A stretch of DNA of 24,812 bases from an uncultured Verrucomicrobiota bacterium (GCA_903930165.1 CAIYXO010000876.1:1-24812); one strand, 5' to 3'; shown: positions 1 to 8,073, counted from the stretch's first letter. Notes: generated by a model not told the origin, from the letters alone. Numbers and translations: made by a program.

Positions 1-131
1 TCTCGGAGGCAGCTGCTTAGTCCCGCGGGCCCCCGGGTCACTTCGTCGTCCACTTCGTGTTGGCGATGCCCCGGCTCGTCGAGAGATGGATCCCGATCGT
101 GTTCGGAGGAGTCCCCAATAGACCCCCTTCC

Positions 132-392
132 ATGAATCCGTTCCAAGACATCCGAAGCAAAGGTCTCCTCCACGCGAAGGGCCTGCTCTTCCTGGTCATC
201 GGCGTGGTCGGCTGCGGCACGGTCGTCCTGGAGGTGCCCACGTTGAGGGTCGCGTTCGCCCTGGGCGCCGGCATCTGGGGAATCTGCCGCTTCTACTACT
301 ACCTCTTCTACGTGCTCGAGAACTACGCCGGACGGGATCGCAAATATGCCGGCCTCTGGGACGCGCTGAGATACGTTTTCACCCGGCGATGA
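132..392 (+). CDS. Small two-helix membrane protein, function unknown
   Basis: The reading frame gives 86 residues. I chose the ATG that begins MNPFQDIRSKG because residues before it (from a GTG at 57) look like read-through of non-coding sequence. A GGAGGAG-like stretch lies about 20 bases upstream, too far to be a convincing ribosome site. Residues about 15-35 and 40-63 are hydrophobic and predict two membrane helices. The second is rich in aromatic residues (RFYYYLFYVLENY). The C-terminus is basic (YVFTRR). I recognise no family. The next gene on the same strand, a membrane-tethered C39-like peptidase, starts 58 bases downstream, so co-transcription is possible but unproven. Confidence 0.6.
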   Translation: MNPFQDIRSKGLLHAKGLLFLVIGVVGCGTVVLEVPTLRVAFALGAGIWGICRFYYYLFYVLENYAGRDRKYAGLWDALRYVFTRR

Positions 393-450
393 AGGGAACC
401 TGCCCCGCCTTGATGTCACCCTTGCGTCAGCACCGCTTTTCCCCCACGGC

Positions 451-1275
451 ATGAACCCGAACGGATTGGGCACGATCTGCGCGTTCGCCGCCCTCTGGGC
501 GTTCTGGCTGAGCCACCGCTTTGGGCTGTCCGTGTCCCCACGGCGACGTCTCGTGTTGGCGTCCGTGGCCACGGTCCTTTCGGTGCCAGCCGCCAGCTTC
601 GCAGCCCATTATGCCCACGTGATTCCCGAGACGGCCGGGTATTACGAGTTCCGCTCATGGCATGGCACGGAATGTCTCTTGGTGATTCCGGGATTCGCGG
701 GCGGGATGGTGGCGTCGATGTTGCCCCGCCGACTGCTCGCGCTGCCGCTGTTTGCATCCGCCGCGCTGGCCTTCGTCCCGGTCCTGAAGCCGTTTCTCCG
801 CCCGATCGACCCGGCCACGATGCGGGACGAATGGAAGGACGGCGTCTGCCTGCAGAGCACCCCCTCGACCTGTGGCGCCGCCTCAACGGCCACCGTCCTC
901 GCCTCGCTGGGTGTCCTGGCGCGAGAAGGTGAACTGGCGCGCGAAGCCCACTCGTATGCCGGCGGCACCGAGGCGTGGTACCTTGCACGGGGCGCGAGGT
1001 CCCGGGGATGCGAGGCGCGGTTCCGAATCGTCTCCGGCTTCGACCCGGACATCCCGTTCCCAGCCGTGGTGGGCGTTCGCCTGGAATCGTATGGCCACTT
1101 CATCGCGATCCTGTCGCGGGACGGCGACCGTTACCACGTGGCCGACCCGCTGACCGGATCCGAGTCGCTTTCGCGGGAGGAACTCCTTGGGCGCTACGCC
1201 TTCACCGGGTTCTACCTGTGCCTCCGGAAGAGCGTTTCCGACGCAATCTCCACGTCGGCACCGCCTCCACCCTGA
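451..1275 (+). CDS. Membrane-anchored C39-like cysteine peptidase
   Basis: This 274-residue protein has three hydrophobic segments (about residues 5-22, 35-52 and 75-110), followed by a papain-like domain of the peptidase C39 type. The catalytic layout is visible: Gln135 and Cys141 in LQSTPSTCGAAS, His216 in YGHFIAI and Asp232 in HVADPLTG. C39 domains usually form the N-terminus of ABC exporters that cut double-glycine leaders from bacteriocins. Here there is no ATPase, so this is a stand-alone membrane-tethered protease, with the catalytic domain probably on one face of the inner membrane. The substrate is unknown. The short membrane protein just upstream (132-392) is the only obvious neighbour. 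An inactive or transglutaminase-like role cannot be excluded, but all key residues are present. Confidence 0.85.
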   Translation: MNPNGLGTICAFAALWAFWLSHRFGLSVSPRRRLVLASVATVLSVPAASFAAHYAHVIPETAGYYEFRSWHGTECLLVIPGFAGGMVASMLPRRLLALPLFASAALAFVPVLKPFLRPIDPATMRDEWKDGVCLQSTPSTCGAASTATVLASLGVLAREGELAREAHSYAGGTEAWYLARGARSRGCEARFRIVSGFDPDIPFPAVVGVRLESYGHFIAILSRDGDRYHVADPLTGSESLSREELLGRYAFTGFYLCLRKSVSDAISTSAPPPP

Positions 1276-1324
1276 ACGCCGGAACCCGGGGCCTCGGTCT
1301 GCTCTTTCCGGGCGGTGCGCCGGT

Positions 1325-1909
1325 TCAGCGGCGCGGGGCGGGCGGGGTCGAGAGGACCCGGCGACGTTCTTCGTCCGACAGTTCGCGCCAGTCGCCGGGC
1401 TTGAGCGGGCCGAGGTCCAGTTCGCCGATCCGGACCCGGAGCAGCCGGAGTGTTCCGTGTCCGATGGCGCCGGTCATGCGGCGGACCTGCCGGTTCTTCC
1501 CTTCGTGCAGTTCGAGGGCGATCCAGCAGTCCGGGACGCTCTTGCGATAGCGGATCGGCGGATCCCTCGGGGGAAGCTCCGGTTGGGGATCCAGCATCCA
1601 GGCGCGGCAGGGACGTGTCCGGTAGCCTTGGATGTCCAGTCCCCCCGCAAGGATCGCGAGGGATTCCGGAGTGGGGATCCGCTCCACCTGGGCCCAATAG
1701 GTGCGGGGATGTCCACGCTCCGGATCCAGCAAGCGGGTATTCAGTCCTGGCTCGTCGCTGAGCAGGAGGAGTCCTTCCGAATCGGCGTCCAGGCGGCCGA
1801 GCGGATAGACCCGCGGAGGCAGACGAAACCCGGCGAGCGTGCGGTTGGGCGAACCGTCGGGAGTGAACTGCGAAAGGACCCCGTACGGTTTGTGGAGCGC
1901 GATCAGCAC
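1325..1909 (-). CDS. rluE: 23S rRNA pseudouridine synthase, RluE type
   Basis: The product isomerises a uridine to pseudouridine in rRNA. The start is a GTG giving VLIALHKPYGVLSQF; the frame stays open upstream but that extension overlaps the DUF2167 gene and looks like random sequence. From this start the protein has 194 residues. The catalytic motif is GRLDADSEGLLLL with Asp41, and the C-terminal motif EGKNRQVRRM is typical of the RsuA/RluB/E/F family. There is no N-terminal S4 RNA-binding domain, which fits RluE rather than RluB or RluF. In E. coli RluE modifies U2457; the exact site here is inferred. The gene begins 22 bases after the DUF2167 stop, with a GGAG 12 bases before the GTG, so it is probably last in a minus-strand operon. 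Confidence 0.9.
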   Translation of the reverse strand: MLIALHKPYGVLSQFTPDGSPNRTLAGFRLPPRVYPLGRLDADSEGLLLLSDEPGLNTRLLDPERGHPRTYWAQVERIPTPESLAILAGGLDIQGYRTRPCRAWMLDPQPELPPRDPPIRYRKSVPDCWIALELHEGKNRQVRRMTGAIGHGTLRLLRVRIGELDLGPLKPGDWRELSDEERRRVLSTPPAPRR

Positions 1910-1931
1910 GGCGCTAGGGGGCTCCGTGTCG

Positions 1932-2819
1932 TCACTCGATCGCCCCGTCGCGGCGGCGTCCGGTGAAGAGGCGCTTGATCCAGGAGCCCACGGCGACCAG
2001 GGCGACCACGGCGATCTTCCACGCCTTCTTGAAGAAAAGGACGACCGGTCCAAGCAGGCCGAACTTCGCCGCGGCGGCGGCCGTGCCACCGAGGACCAAG
2101 GCGCCGAGGCCGTACTTGGCGATCTTGTCGCCCTGGCGGTACTCGGCATAGGACTCGCCTGAGGTGTACTTGTGGGTCGCGAGGATCTCCCGGAACTTCG
2201 GGAGGGTGGCGTCGATCTTGTCGCGGTCCTCGATGAGCGTGACCTTGGTGACGCCCTTCCTGCCGAGCAGTCGGACGTTGTAGTTCACGAACTTCTCCCC
2301 GCCGCTCTCGGCCTCGACGCTCCATTCGAGGTTCTTGGTGGCGTCGTCGTATCTCGGCGCGACATGCCAGCCGAGGATGTGGATCTCGGGCACGCCCTCG
2401 CTGCGGCGTTCCTCGTTCATCGCCTCGGTGCCCTTGCGGTAGTTCTCGAGCAGCTTGTCGGCGTTGAGGTCGTTCTTCTCGTCGTCCTTCACGTAGCCGA
2501 TGTCCTCGAACTGGAAGATCACCCACCAACCGTTGGTCTCGGAGCGCAGCAAACCGGTTTCATCCCCGTCGGGGTGGTTTCCGGTCATCCGGAGGAACTT
2601 TTCCGCCTCGCGCGAGGCGAGGAACCGGAAGCCTGACGGGAAGGAGATGGCGGCGCGGTCGCCGAGTTTCCCGGTCGCGGGTCCGTTGAGCCAGTTGAGC
2701 CGGTCGATCGGGCTCTTTTCCTTGTCCGGGGAATACTCCTCCGCCTTGTCGGCGGCGTGGAGCGAGGGCAGCAGCAGGGCAAGAAGGAGCAGACGGAGCA
2801 GGTGCCGGGTCGTCGTCAC
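1932..2819 (-). CDS. DUF2167 family membrane-anchored protein
   Basis: The 295-residue protein starts at a GTG; residues 1-22 (basic TTTRH, then a long leucine run ending in LHA) form a signal peptide with likely cleavage before ADKAEEY. The central part matches DUF2167: ISFPSGFRFL, WWVIFQFEDIGYVKDDEKND and the WSVEAESGGEKFVNYNVRLLG region. The C-terminus has one or two hydrophobic segments (about 250-285) followed by a basic tail. DUF2167 proteins are secreted or membrane-anchored and have no established biochemical role, so I give none. It lies 56 bases downstream of the PhoX-like gene and 22 bases upstream of the pseudouridine synthase. Confidence 0.85.
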   Translation of the reverse strand: MTTTRHLLRLLLLALLLPSLHAADKAEEYSPDKEKSPIDRLNWLNGPATGKLGDRAAISFPSGFRFLASREAEKFLRMTGNHPDGDETGLLRSETNGWWVIFQFEDIGYVKDDEKNDLNADKLLENYRKGTEAMNEERRSEGVPEIHILGWHVAPRYDDATKNLEWSVEAESGGEKFVNYNVRLLGRKGVTKVTLIEDRDKIDATLPKFREILATHKYTSGESYAEYRQGDKIAKYGLGALVLGGTAAAAAKFGLLGPVVLFFKKAWKIAVVALVAVGSWIKRLFTGRRRDGAIE

Positions 2820-2875
2820 AGCCCTAGCCAAGCGGCAACGTCCGTGGATCGCAAGTCCGGCGGCGGGGACGTGCC

Positions 2876-4288
2876 TCAGACCGGCACGGCGAGTTTCCGA
2901 AGCTGGTCCCAGGGACCCGTGATGGCGACGGTGACGCCGGGGACCTGGATGTTGACGAACAGGGTGGAGCCGTCCGGCGAGAAGCACGGGCCGCACAGCT
3001 CGGAGAGGGTGGTCCGGCCGAGCTTGTAGATCTTGCCGTCGGGGGTGATCCCGACGATGTGGTGCGGGACGGCGCCGCCGTCCTCGCACACGATCATGTC
3101 GCCCCATGGTGCGACGCAGCCGTTGTCGCAGTTGTCGACCAGGTTGCCGTCGTTGGGCTCGATGAAGAGTTCCAGGTGGCCGGGTTGCGCGGCCTCGCCG
3201 GGGCGGCCTTCCTCGGGGCCCGGGACGTAGCGGAGGATCTGCCCCTTCCGCTTTGCGCCGCCGTTGGTGCAGCAAAGGTAGACGGCGTCGCGCCCCCACC
3301 AGCAGCCTTCACCTCGGGCGAACCGGGCCGCGCCCTTCTCGAAGAATCCCTGGTAACGGAGGTCGTCGTCGGGGGAACCGATGTTCTCGAGGTCCACCCA
3401 TTCGACCGGCATCCGGGTTCCGACGGAGACCCGCTGTTCCTTCCAGTTGCGGGTGTCGCATCGGGGCTGGTCCCGCAGGCGGAGAGCCTGGAGGCGTCCT
3501 CCGCGGTGGAGTTGGCCCGGGGTCGAGGGGATGAAGCGGTAGAACAGCCCGTCGAAACGGTCCTCGGTCTGGTAGACGATGCCCGTGCGCGGGTCGACCG
3601 CCACGGCCTCGTGCCGGAAACGTCCCATCGCCTTCAAGGGCACCGGCGTCGTCAGCTGGACGTCGCTCCAGGCGGGCACCTCGAAGTTGTACCCGTGCGG
3701 CTGTTCGATGTCGGAGGGGACCTTCTCGTCGTCGCCCGGCTTCTCGACGGCTTCCTCGCAGGTGATCCAGGTGTCCCACGGCGTGATGCCGCCGGCGCAG
3801 TTCCTGTAGGTGCCGGCAAGGCTGAGGAAATGGCGCACCAGCTTCCGTCGTGCGGTGTCGTAGACGAGGTTGGTGGTGCCGCCGAGGCCGGGGACGCGGC
3901 CCTTGCCGGTGTCGTAGACCTGGGAGAGGTCGACCTTGCGGAGCCCGTGGTTGCGAGGGCCGTAGGGGCTGTACTGGCCGTGCTCGGGGCCGAGCTCGTG
4001 GTTGCGGACGAGGACCGTGGTGCCGTCGGGCCCCTTGAAGGCGCCCATGCCGTCGTGCAGCCCTGGAACCAGGAGGCCGTCGGACATGCGTTCACCGACC
4101 TCGGAAACGAGCTCGTATTGGAATCCGGGGAGCAGGTCGATGACGCGGAAGAAGTCGGAACCGAGGGCCGCGTCGAGCTGCTGGTAGTTCCGGGTGTCCG
4201 TCCCGGCCTGGGCCACGTGGCGCAATCCGGCGAAGGCCATGGCAACCGCTCCGGATCGACCGAAGAAGGAGCGTCTGTTGAGCTTCAT
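2876..4288 (-). CDS. PhoX/DUF839 family secreted phosphatase-like protein
   Basis: This 470-residue protein begins with a Tat signal (NRRSFFGRSG, Arg5-Arg6, then a hydrophobic stretch to about 28), so it is expected to be exported folded. The body is a beta-propeller of the DUF839/PhoX family. Family marks are VLVRNHELGP (about 93-101), the GGITPWDTWITCEE segment with Cys177-Glu178-Glu179, and RHEAVAVDPRTG followed by YQTEDRFDGLFYRF. In characterised PhoX the cysteine of the TCEE motif binds iron in a Ca/Fe phosphatase centre. Alkaline phosphatase activity is therefore plausible but inferred; many DUF839 proteins have not been assayed. It lies 33 bases downstream of the FmdB-like gene. No PHO-box-like operator was recognised upstream. 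Confidence 0.88.
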   Translation of the reverse strand: MKLNRRSFFGRSGAVAMAFAGLRHVAQAGTDTRNYQQLDAALGSDFFRVIDLLPGFQYELVSEVGERMSDGLLVPGLHDGMGAFKGPDGTTVLVRNHELGPEHGQYSPYGPRNHGLRKVDLSQVYDTGKGRVPGLGGTTNLVYDTARRKLVRHFLSLAGTYRNCAGGITPWDTWITCEEAVEKPGDDEKVPSDIEQPHGYNFEVPAWSDVQLTTPVPLKAMGRFRHEAVAVDPRTGIVYQTEDRFDGLFYRFIPSTPGQLHRGGRLQALRLRDQPRCDTRNWKEQRVSVGTRMPVEWVDLENIGSPDDDLRYQGFFEKGAARFARGEGCWWGRDAVYLCCTNGGAKRKGQILRYVPGPEEGRPGEAAQPGHLELFIEPNDGNLVDNCDNGCVAPWGDMIVCEDGGAVPHHIVGITPDGKIYKLGRTTLSELCGPCFSPDGSTLFVNIQVPGVTVAITGPWDQLRKLAVPV

Positions 4289-4321
4289 GGTGCCGGATGC
4301 AGGACGGGGTTGGCCGAAAGG

Positions 4322-4561
4322 CTAAGGATGGCAGGCGCAGGAGCCGCCACACGGGGTGGGGGGCGGGGTCGCGCAGGCGCCGTCGCCGCAGGCGGGTTCG
4401 GATTTCAGCATGAGGAACCCGCCGGAGATCACCCTGCGGACCGGTTGACCGGATTCCGGGTGGTGGGTCAGGGCGCGGTCGTTCATCGACTGCTTCACCT
4501 CGAAGCGCTGGACGGGGCCGTCGGGAACGGTGGGTATGGTTTCGTACTGATATACCGGCAT
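4322..4561 (-). CDS. FmdB-like protein without the canonical zinc ribbon
   Basis: The protein has 79 residues, beginning MPVYQYETIP. The opening and the segment HPESGQPVRRVISGGF are those of the FmdB/CxxC_CxxC_SSSS family, where the first half normally reads MPIYEYxCxxC and a second CxxC precedes the VRRxISGG block. Here both cysteine pairs are absent (YETIP and THHPESG stand in their places). Five cysteines instead sit in the tail: positions 58, 63, 71, 75 and 77, in a Gly/Pro-rich stretch ending CGGSCACHP. Metal binding by the tail is an inference. It is probably the first gene of the minus-strand group running to the pseudouridine synthase. Function unknown; FmdB proteins are often labelled regulators on weak evidence. 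Confidence 0.75.
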   Translation of the reverse strand: MPVYQYETIPTVPDGPVQRFEVKQSMNDRALTHHPESGQPVRRVISGGFLMLKSEPACGDGACATPPPTPCGGSCACHP

Positions 4562-4771
4562 AGGACTGTGGAGAGAGTAGTGGCACGGCGCCGCCGGGGT
4601 GCAATCCCGCTTTGGCCGGATCCGTTCGGGAGGGTTCGGCTCGCGAAGGCCCGAACGGGGAGAAGGTGCCAGGCCCGGGCGTGGAACACCGTCGTGGACA
4701 GTTGGCGGGAAAGGGGAGAGCGAAGGGAATAGGGACCGCAGCTTGGCAGCCGCGGCCACGAGGTGCCGGAA

Positions 4772-4806
4772 AATCGGGAATCCGAGATCAGGAACCACGA
4801 ATCCCT
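4772..4806. repeat. Degenerate heptanucleotide repeat, about five units
   Basis: Between the DUF1552 and FmdB-like genes the plus strand reads as five consecutive 7-base units: AATCGGG, AATCCGA, GATCAGG, AACCACG, AATCCCT. Four of the five keep ATC at the same phase, and the fifth has ACC. The unit resembles the AATCCGA-type short tandem repeats found in some intergenic regions of planctomycetes and verrucomicrobia (recollection, not a search). The array is short and eroded, so chance similarity remains possible. Confidence 0.4.
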
Positions 4807-4813
4807 TGCCGGT

Positions 4814-6223
4814 TCAGGTTTCGAGTCCGGAGAAGGAGGGGTCTCCCAGGCCGGGAAGCTCTCCGCGGCTGTCGGCGAAACGGTCCACCGGAACGCCCAT
4901 CCGACGCATCAGCCCGACATGCAGTCCCGCCATGGGCGTGTCGCGTTCGTAGACGAGGTGGCGGCCCGGGGCGATGGAGCCGCCGCCGCGGCCCGCCAGG
5001 ACCAGGGGAAGGTTGTGCGGGTTGTGGGCGTTGCCGTCGCGCATGCCGGCGCCGAAGAGGATCATGGAGTTCTCCAGCACGTTGCCATCGCCCTCCTTGA
5101 GGCCGCGAAGCCGTTCGAGGAGGTAGGCGTACTGTTCGACGTGCCAGCGTCCGATGCGCGTGTAGGCCGCGAGCTTGTCCGCCTTGCGCTCGTGGTGGCT
5201 GATCTCGTGGTGGCCGCCCTTGACGCCGTCGAGGAAGGAGAAGTTCCGGCCGGACACCGCGTTTCCGAACATGAAGGTGCCCACGCGGGTGGAGTCGGTC
5301 CAGAAGGCGAGCGCCAGGATGTCCATCATGATCCGGACCTGTTCGGTGTGGTTGATCCCGCGTTCGCTGGCGCGGGCGGGATCGAGATAGACGTCGATGC
5401 GGCGGCCGAGACGTTCGATCTCGGCGCGGGCGGCGCTGTCGGCGAGGTACTCGGCCGAGGCGCGGCGGCGGTCCCACTCGATGCGCTTCTCGACGGCTCG
5501 AACGCTTTCGAAGTACTCGCCGAGCTTCTGCTGGTCGTTCTTCCCGAGCTGCCGGCGCAGCCGTGAGGCGTCCTCCGCGACCAGGTCGAGCACGCTGGTG
5601 TTGTCGCCGAAGCGGGAAGGCTTCAGGCCGCCGGACGAACGGAAAAGGCGGTCGAAGGCCAGCTTCGGGTTGATTTCCTTGGCGGCCGGCGTGGTGGGGG
5701 TGGTCCAGCTGATGTGGGAGCCGTAGAGGCGGGTGAAACCGACGTTGGTGTCGACGCCGGTGGTGATCGGTTCGATGCCGAGTTCGAGGGAGGGAAGCGG
5801 AGTGAGGTTGCCGATCCTGCGGGCGATCAGCTGGTCCATCGAGGTGTTGCCGGCGCAGAGGTCGGCCCCGGTGGTGCGCGTGATCGTGGTGCTGGTGAGG
5901 AACCCGCCGGTCTTCACGTAGTGGCCGTCGCCGGTGTTGGTGGCGGCGTTCCAGAGCTGGGTGAGCACCAGCAGCTCGGACTTCATCCCGGAGAGGGGCG
6001 ACAGCAGTTCGGAGAGTTCGAAGGCGGAGCCGGTGCCCTTCGGGGTCCAGGCGTCCGGATTGACGCCGTTGGGCATGTAGAGGCAGCCGAACCGGACCGG
6101 ACGGGCCGCCGGAGCGGACTCCGAGGCCAGGCCGCGGGGCATCATCGCGTCCAGGAGCGGCAGCGCCATCGAGACTCCGGCACCCTTGAGCAGGGTCCTG
6201 CGGGAGAGACGTCCGGGAATCAT
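4814..6223 (-). CDS. DUF1552 family Tat-exported protein
   Basis: The 469-residue protein begins MIPGRLSRRTLLKGAG, a clear twin-arginine signal (Arg8-Arg9) followed by a hydrophobic segment and ALPLLDAM, the standard opening of DUF1552 proteins. I chose this ATG over a TTG 36 bases upstream because it gives the usual signal length. Other family features are CLYMPNGVNPDAWTP, a conserved GHYVKTGGFLTS segment, the YFESVRAVEKRIEW helix and the late KGGHHEISHHE stretch. DUF1552 proteins belong to the same broad group as DUF1501 (alkaline-phosphatase-like, sulfatase fold), but no activity is established. In planctomycetes and verrucomicrobia they usually stand next to a DUF1592/DUF1588 cytochrome-type protein; none is present here. 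The upstream neighbour is the DUF481 gene, separated by a terminator hairpin, so it probably has its own promoter. Confidence 0.9.
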   Translation of the reverse strand: MIPGRLSRRTLLKGAGVSMALPLLDAMMPRGLASESAPAARPVRFGCLYMPNGVNPDAWTPKGTGSAFELSELLSPLSGMKSELLVLTQLWNAATNTGDGHYVKTGGFLTSTTITRTTGADLCAGNTSMDQLIARRIGNLTPLPSLELGIEPITTGVDTNVGFTRLYGSHISWTTPTTPAAKEINPKLAFDRLFRSSGGLKPSRFGDNTSVLDLVAEDASRLRRQLGKNDQQKLGEYFESVRAVEKRIEWDRRRASAEYLADSAARAEIERLGRRIDVYLDPARASERGINHTEQVRIMMDILALAFWTDSTRVGTFMFGNAVSGRNFSFLDGVKGGHHEISHHERKADKLAAYTRIGRWHVEQYAYLLERLRGLKEGDGNVLENSMILFGAGMRDGNAHNPHNLPLVLAGRGGGSIAPGRHLVYERDTPMAGLHVGLMRRMGVPVDRFADSRGELPGLGDPSFSGLET

Positions 6224-6343
6224 GTTCGGATAGGTAGCACGGGAGGACGGGGCCTCCAAGGTCCGAGGAAGACGCGATGGCGCCGTCCGCCATTCGGCAG
6301 AAAATGGCGACCCGAAAGGAGTCCGGCGCGTCCCGGAAATGCG

Positions 6344-6371
6344 GACGCCGTCCCTGTCGGGGGACGGCGTC
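6344..6371 (-). terminator. Rho-independent terminator-like hairpin after the DUF481 gene
   Basis: A perfect 11-base-pair inverted repeat (GACGCCGTCCC and GGGACGGCGTC) encloses a 6-base loop. It lies 38 bases past the DUF481 stop on the minus strand. After the hairpin the minus strand reads CGCATTTCC, so the T tract is poor. It probably ends the DUF481 transcript and insulates the DUF1552 gene. Confidence 0.6.
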
Positions 6372-6409
6372 GGCGCGAAGTGCAGGAGTCTGCCCCGATT
6401 TGGGACGGC

Positions 6410-7153
6410 TCAGAAGGTGTAGCCGAGGCCGGCGAGCAGGCGCAGGTCGTTCTCCTTGCGTCCCGGTGCCGGGTGGGAGCGGTAGAAGTCCTGGAAGGTG
6501 ACGTTCAGCGAGAGCTTCTCGGTGACCTTCGAGGAGAGGGTGAGGTCGAAGTTCATGACGTAGTTGTCGAACTCGTCGACCTTCGGCAGGAACTCGATCT
6601 TCTGGCTCAGGGAGGCGCGGTCGTTGATCTTCCAGCGGAAGTTCTCCGCGACGCGCAGGGAGAGGTAGTTGTCGGTGCCGGCACCCTTCAGACGTTCGAA
6701 GATGTAGCCGGGACCGGCCTCGAACGCGAGGGTGATGGTGTCGTTCTTGATGGCGTAGTAACCGGCGGACGGAACGAGGCTGACGCGGTAGTCGATGCCT
6801 GCGATGCGGTCCTGACGTCCGTCGACCAACGCGGCGAAGTACCAGCGCTCGGTGATGAGGCGGTTGTACTGGCTGAAGGCGCCGTAGTTCTGGGCGGTGG
6901 TGGTGCGGTTGCCGGTGGTGAAGTCGCGGTTGTTGCCGTAGGTGGCATCGGCGCCGAGGGCCACCTCGTTCTTGTCCCACTTCTTGAGGGTCTTGATGGC
7001 GGCGCCCACCAGCAGGGTGTCGGAGTTGCCCTTGGCGAGGGAGGCGTTGACGTTGGCGGTCGTCTGCCAGCCCTTGGGTTCCTCGGCGATGGCGAGGGTG
7101 GAGCCGGCGACGAGACCGACGAATGCGGTGTACAGGATTGAGTGCTGCTTCAT
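6410..7153 (-). CDS. DUF481 family outer-membrane beta-barrel protein
   Basis: The 247-residue protein starts at MKQHSILYTAF with a signal peptide ending about residue 23 (STLAIA, then EEPKGW). The mature part opens with TTANVNASLAKGNSDT, the hallmark of DUF481 (YdiY-like, salt-induced outer membrane protein) barrels. It continues as alternating polar/hydrophobic strands and ends in GLGYTF, with a C-terminal phenylalanine as expected for BAM-dependent insertion. This indicates a Gram-negative-type outer membrane. The substrate or role is unknown. The gene diverges from scpB with a 143-base gap, which holds a plausible promoter, and is followed by a hairpin terminator, so it is likely monocistronic. 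Confidence 0.88.
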   Translation of the reverse strand: MKQHSILYTAFVGLVAGSTLAIAEEPKGWQTTANVNASLAKGNSDTLLVGAAIKTLKKWDKNEVALGADATYGNNRDFTTGNRTTTAQNYGAFSQYNRLITERWYFAALVDGRQDRIAGIDYRVSLVPSAGYYAIKNDTITLAFEAGPGYIFERLKGAGTDNYLSLRVAENFRWKINDRASLSQKIEFLPKVDEFDNYVMNFDLTLSSKVTEKLSLNVTFQDFYRSHPAPGRKENDLRLLAGLGYTF

Positions 7154-7169
7154 GACAGGATGGCCGGGC

Positions 7170-7198
7170 GTTCTAGGAGGGGGGCATCTGGCTGGCAA
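7170..7198 (-). promoter_or_regulatory. Putative sigma-70 promoter of the DUF481 gene
   Basis: On the minus strand TTGCCA (7198-7193) and TAGAAC (7175-7170) are separated by 17 bases. The predicted start would lie about 10 bases before the ATG at 7153, giving a very short leader. Spacing is ideal; the -10 box is only moderate. Confidence 0.4.
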
Positions 7199-7296
7199 CC
7201 GGATTCCGAGTCCATCGCGGAAGGAGGACAGGACTTCCGGGGCGGTTTCGCGGCTTGTCATTCGGCGCGGTTCGGGGCATTGGCCTGCGGCATCCG

Positions 7297-8073
7297 ATGG
7301 ACCTGAAGCTCATCCTAGAGGCCTTGCTGTTCACTTCCCAGAAGCCGTTGTCTCCCGCCGAGCTGCGGGACGTTCTCACCCGTGCGGCCGGGGAAGAGGG
7401 GGCCGCGGAGCCGGTCCGTGCACTCGGTCGGCTCGATCCGGACCGGATTCTTTCCACGCTGCGCGAGTTGGCGGCGGAACACGAGACGGCGGGACGTTCC
7501 TACCGGCTGGTGTGCGTCGCGGGAGCCTGGCAGTTCGTCACGGAACCGCCGTTCGCCCCCTGGCTCCGTGCCCTTCTCGGGGTGAAGGCCCGACCTTCCC
7601 GGCTGAGCCAGCCGGCCCTGGAAACCCTCGCCATCATCGCCTACCGGCAGCCCATCACCCGCGCCGAGATGGAGCAGATCCGAGGCGTCGCCGTGGATGG
7701 GGTCCTGTCGAGCCTGGTCGAGCGCGGCCTGATCTTCCAGGCGGGGAGGGCCGAAGTCATCGGACGTCCGATGCAGTTCGCGACGACGCCGGCGTTCCTC
7801 GAATACTTCGGACTCGGCTCCCTCGAGGAGCTCCCCGACGCATCGGAACTCCGACGCATCCCGGTGCAACGCCCGGAAAGCCTCATGACGGTGGATCCGC
7901 ATCTGGCCACGGCCCCGGCGGAGACGACCGCTGCGGTTCCTGCGGACTCCCTGGCCCTCGGATTGCAGATGGAAGGTTCAGGCCCCGCCGTGGCTGGGGA
8001 CGTGGCGGCCGAGGTTCCGGCGGTCCCGACGCCCCCTGCAGAAGGACCGGCCGGGGACCCGGCGGTCGGCTGA
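7297..8073 (+). CDS. scpB: Segregation and condensation protein B
   Basis: ScpB is the winged-helix partner of ScpA and SMC in the bacterial condensin that compacts and separates chromosomes. The 258-residue protein starts MDLKLILEALLFTSQKPLS (residues 1-19), the usual ScpB opening. The family core is at residues 103-165: LSQPALETLAIIAYRQPITR, then EQIRGVAVDGVLSSLVERGLI and GRPMQFATT. The last 80 or so residues form an Ala/Pro/Glu-rich tail longer than in most homologues. No scpA is adjacent. The ATG at 7297 was chosen over an earlier in-frame start because it begins at the conserved helix. The gene is followed 25 bases later by the TRIC channel gene. Confidence 0.95.
   Translation: MDLKLILEALLFTSQKPLSPAELRDVLTRAAGEEGAAEPVRALGRLDPDRILSTLRELAAEHETAGRSYRLVCVAGAWQFVTEPPFAPWLRALLGVKARPSRLSQPALETLAIIAYRQPITRAEMEQIRGVAVDGVLSSLVERGLIFQAGRAEVIGRPMQFATTPAFLEYFGLGSLEELPDASELRRIPVQRPESLMTVDPHLATAPAETTAAVPADSLALGLQMEGSGPAVAGDVAAEVPAVPTPPAEGPAGDPAVG

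Noticed and set aside
3059..4732. 557-codon plus-strand open frame opposite the PhoX-like gene
   Set aside because: It is antisense to a clear Tat-exported family protein; its Val/Ala/Gly-rich translation has no domain and results from high-GC third positions.
4788..6980. 730-codon minus-strand frame overlapping DUF1552 and DUF481
   Set aside because: An Arg/Pro/His-rich translation in the wrong frame of two recognisable genes, crossing the terminator hairpin.
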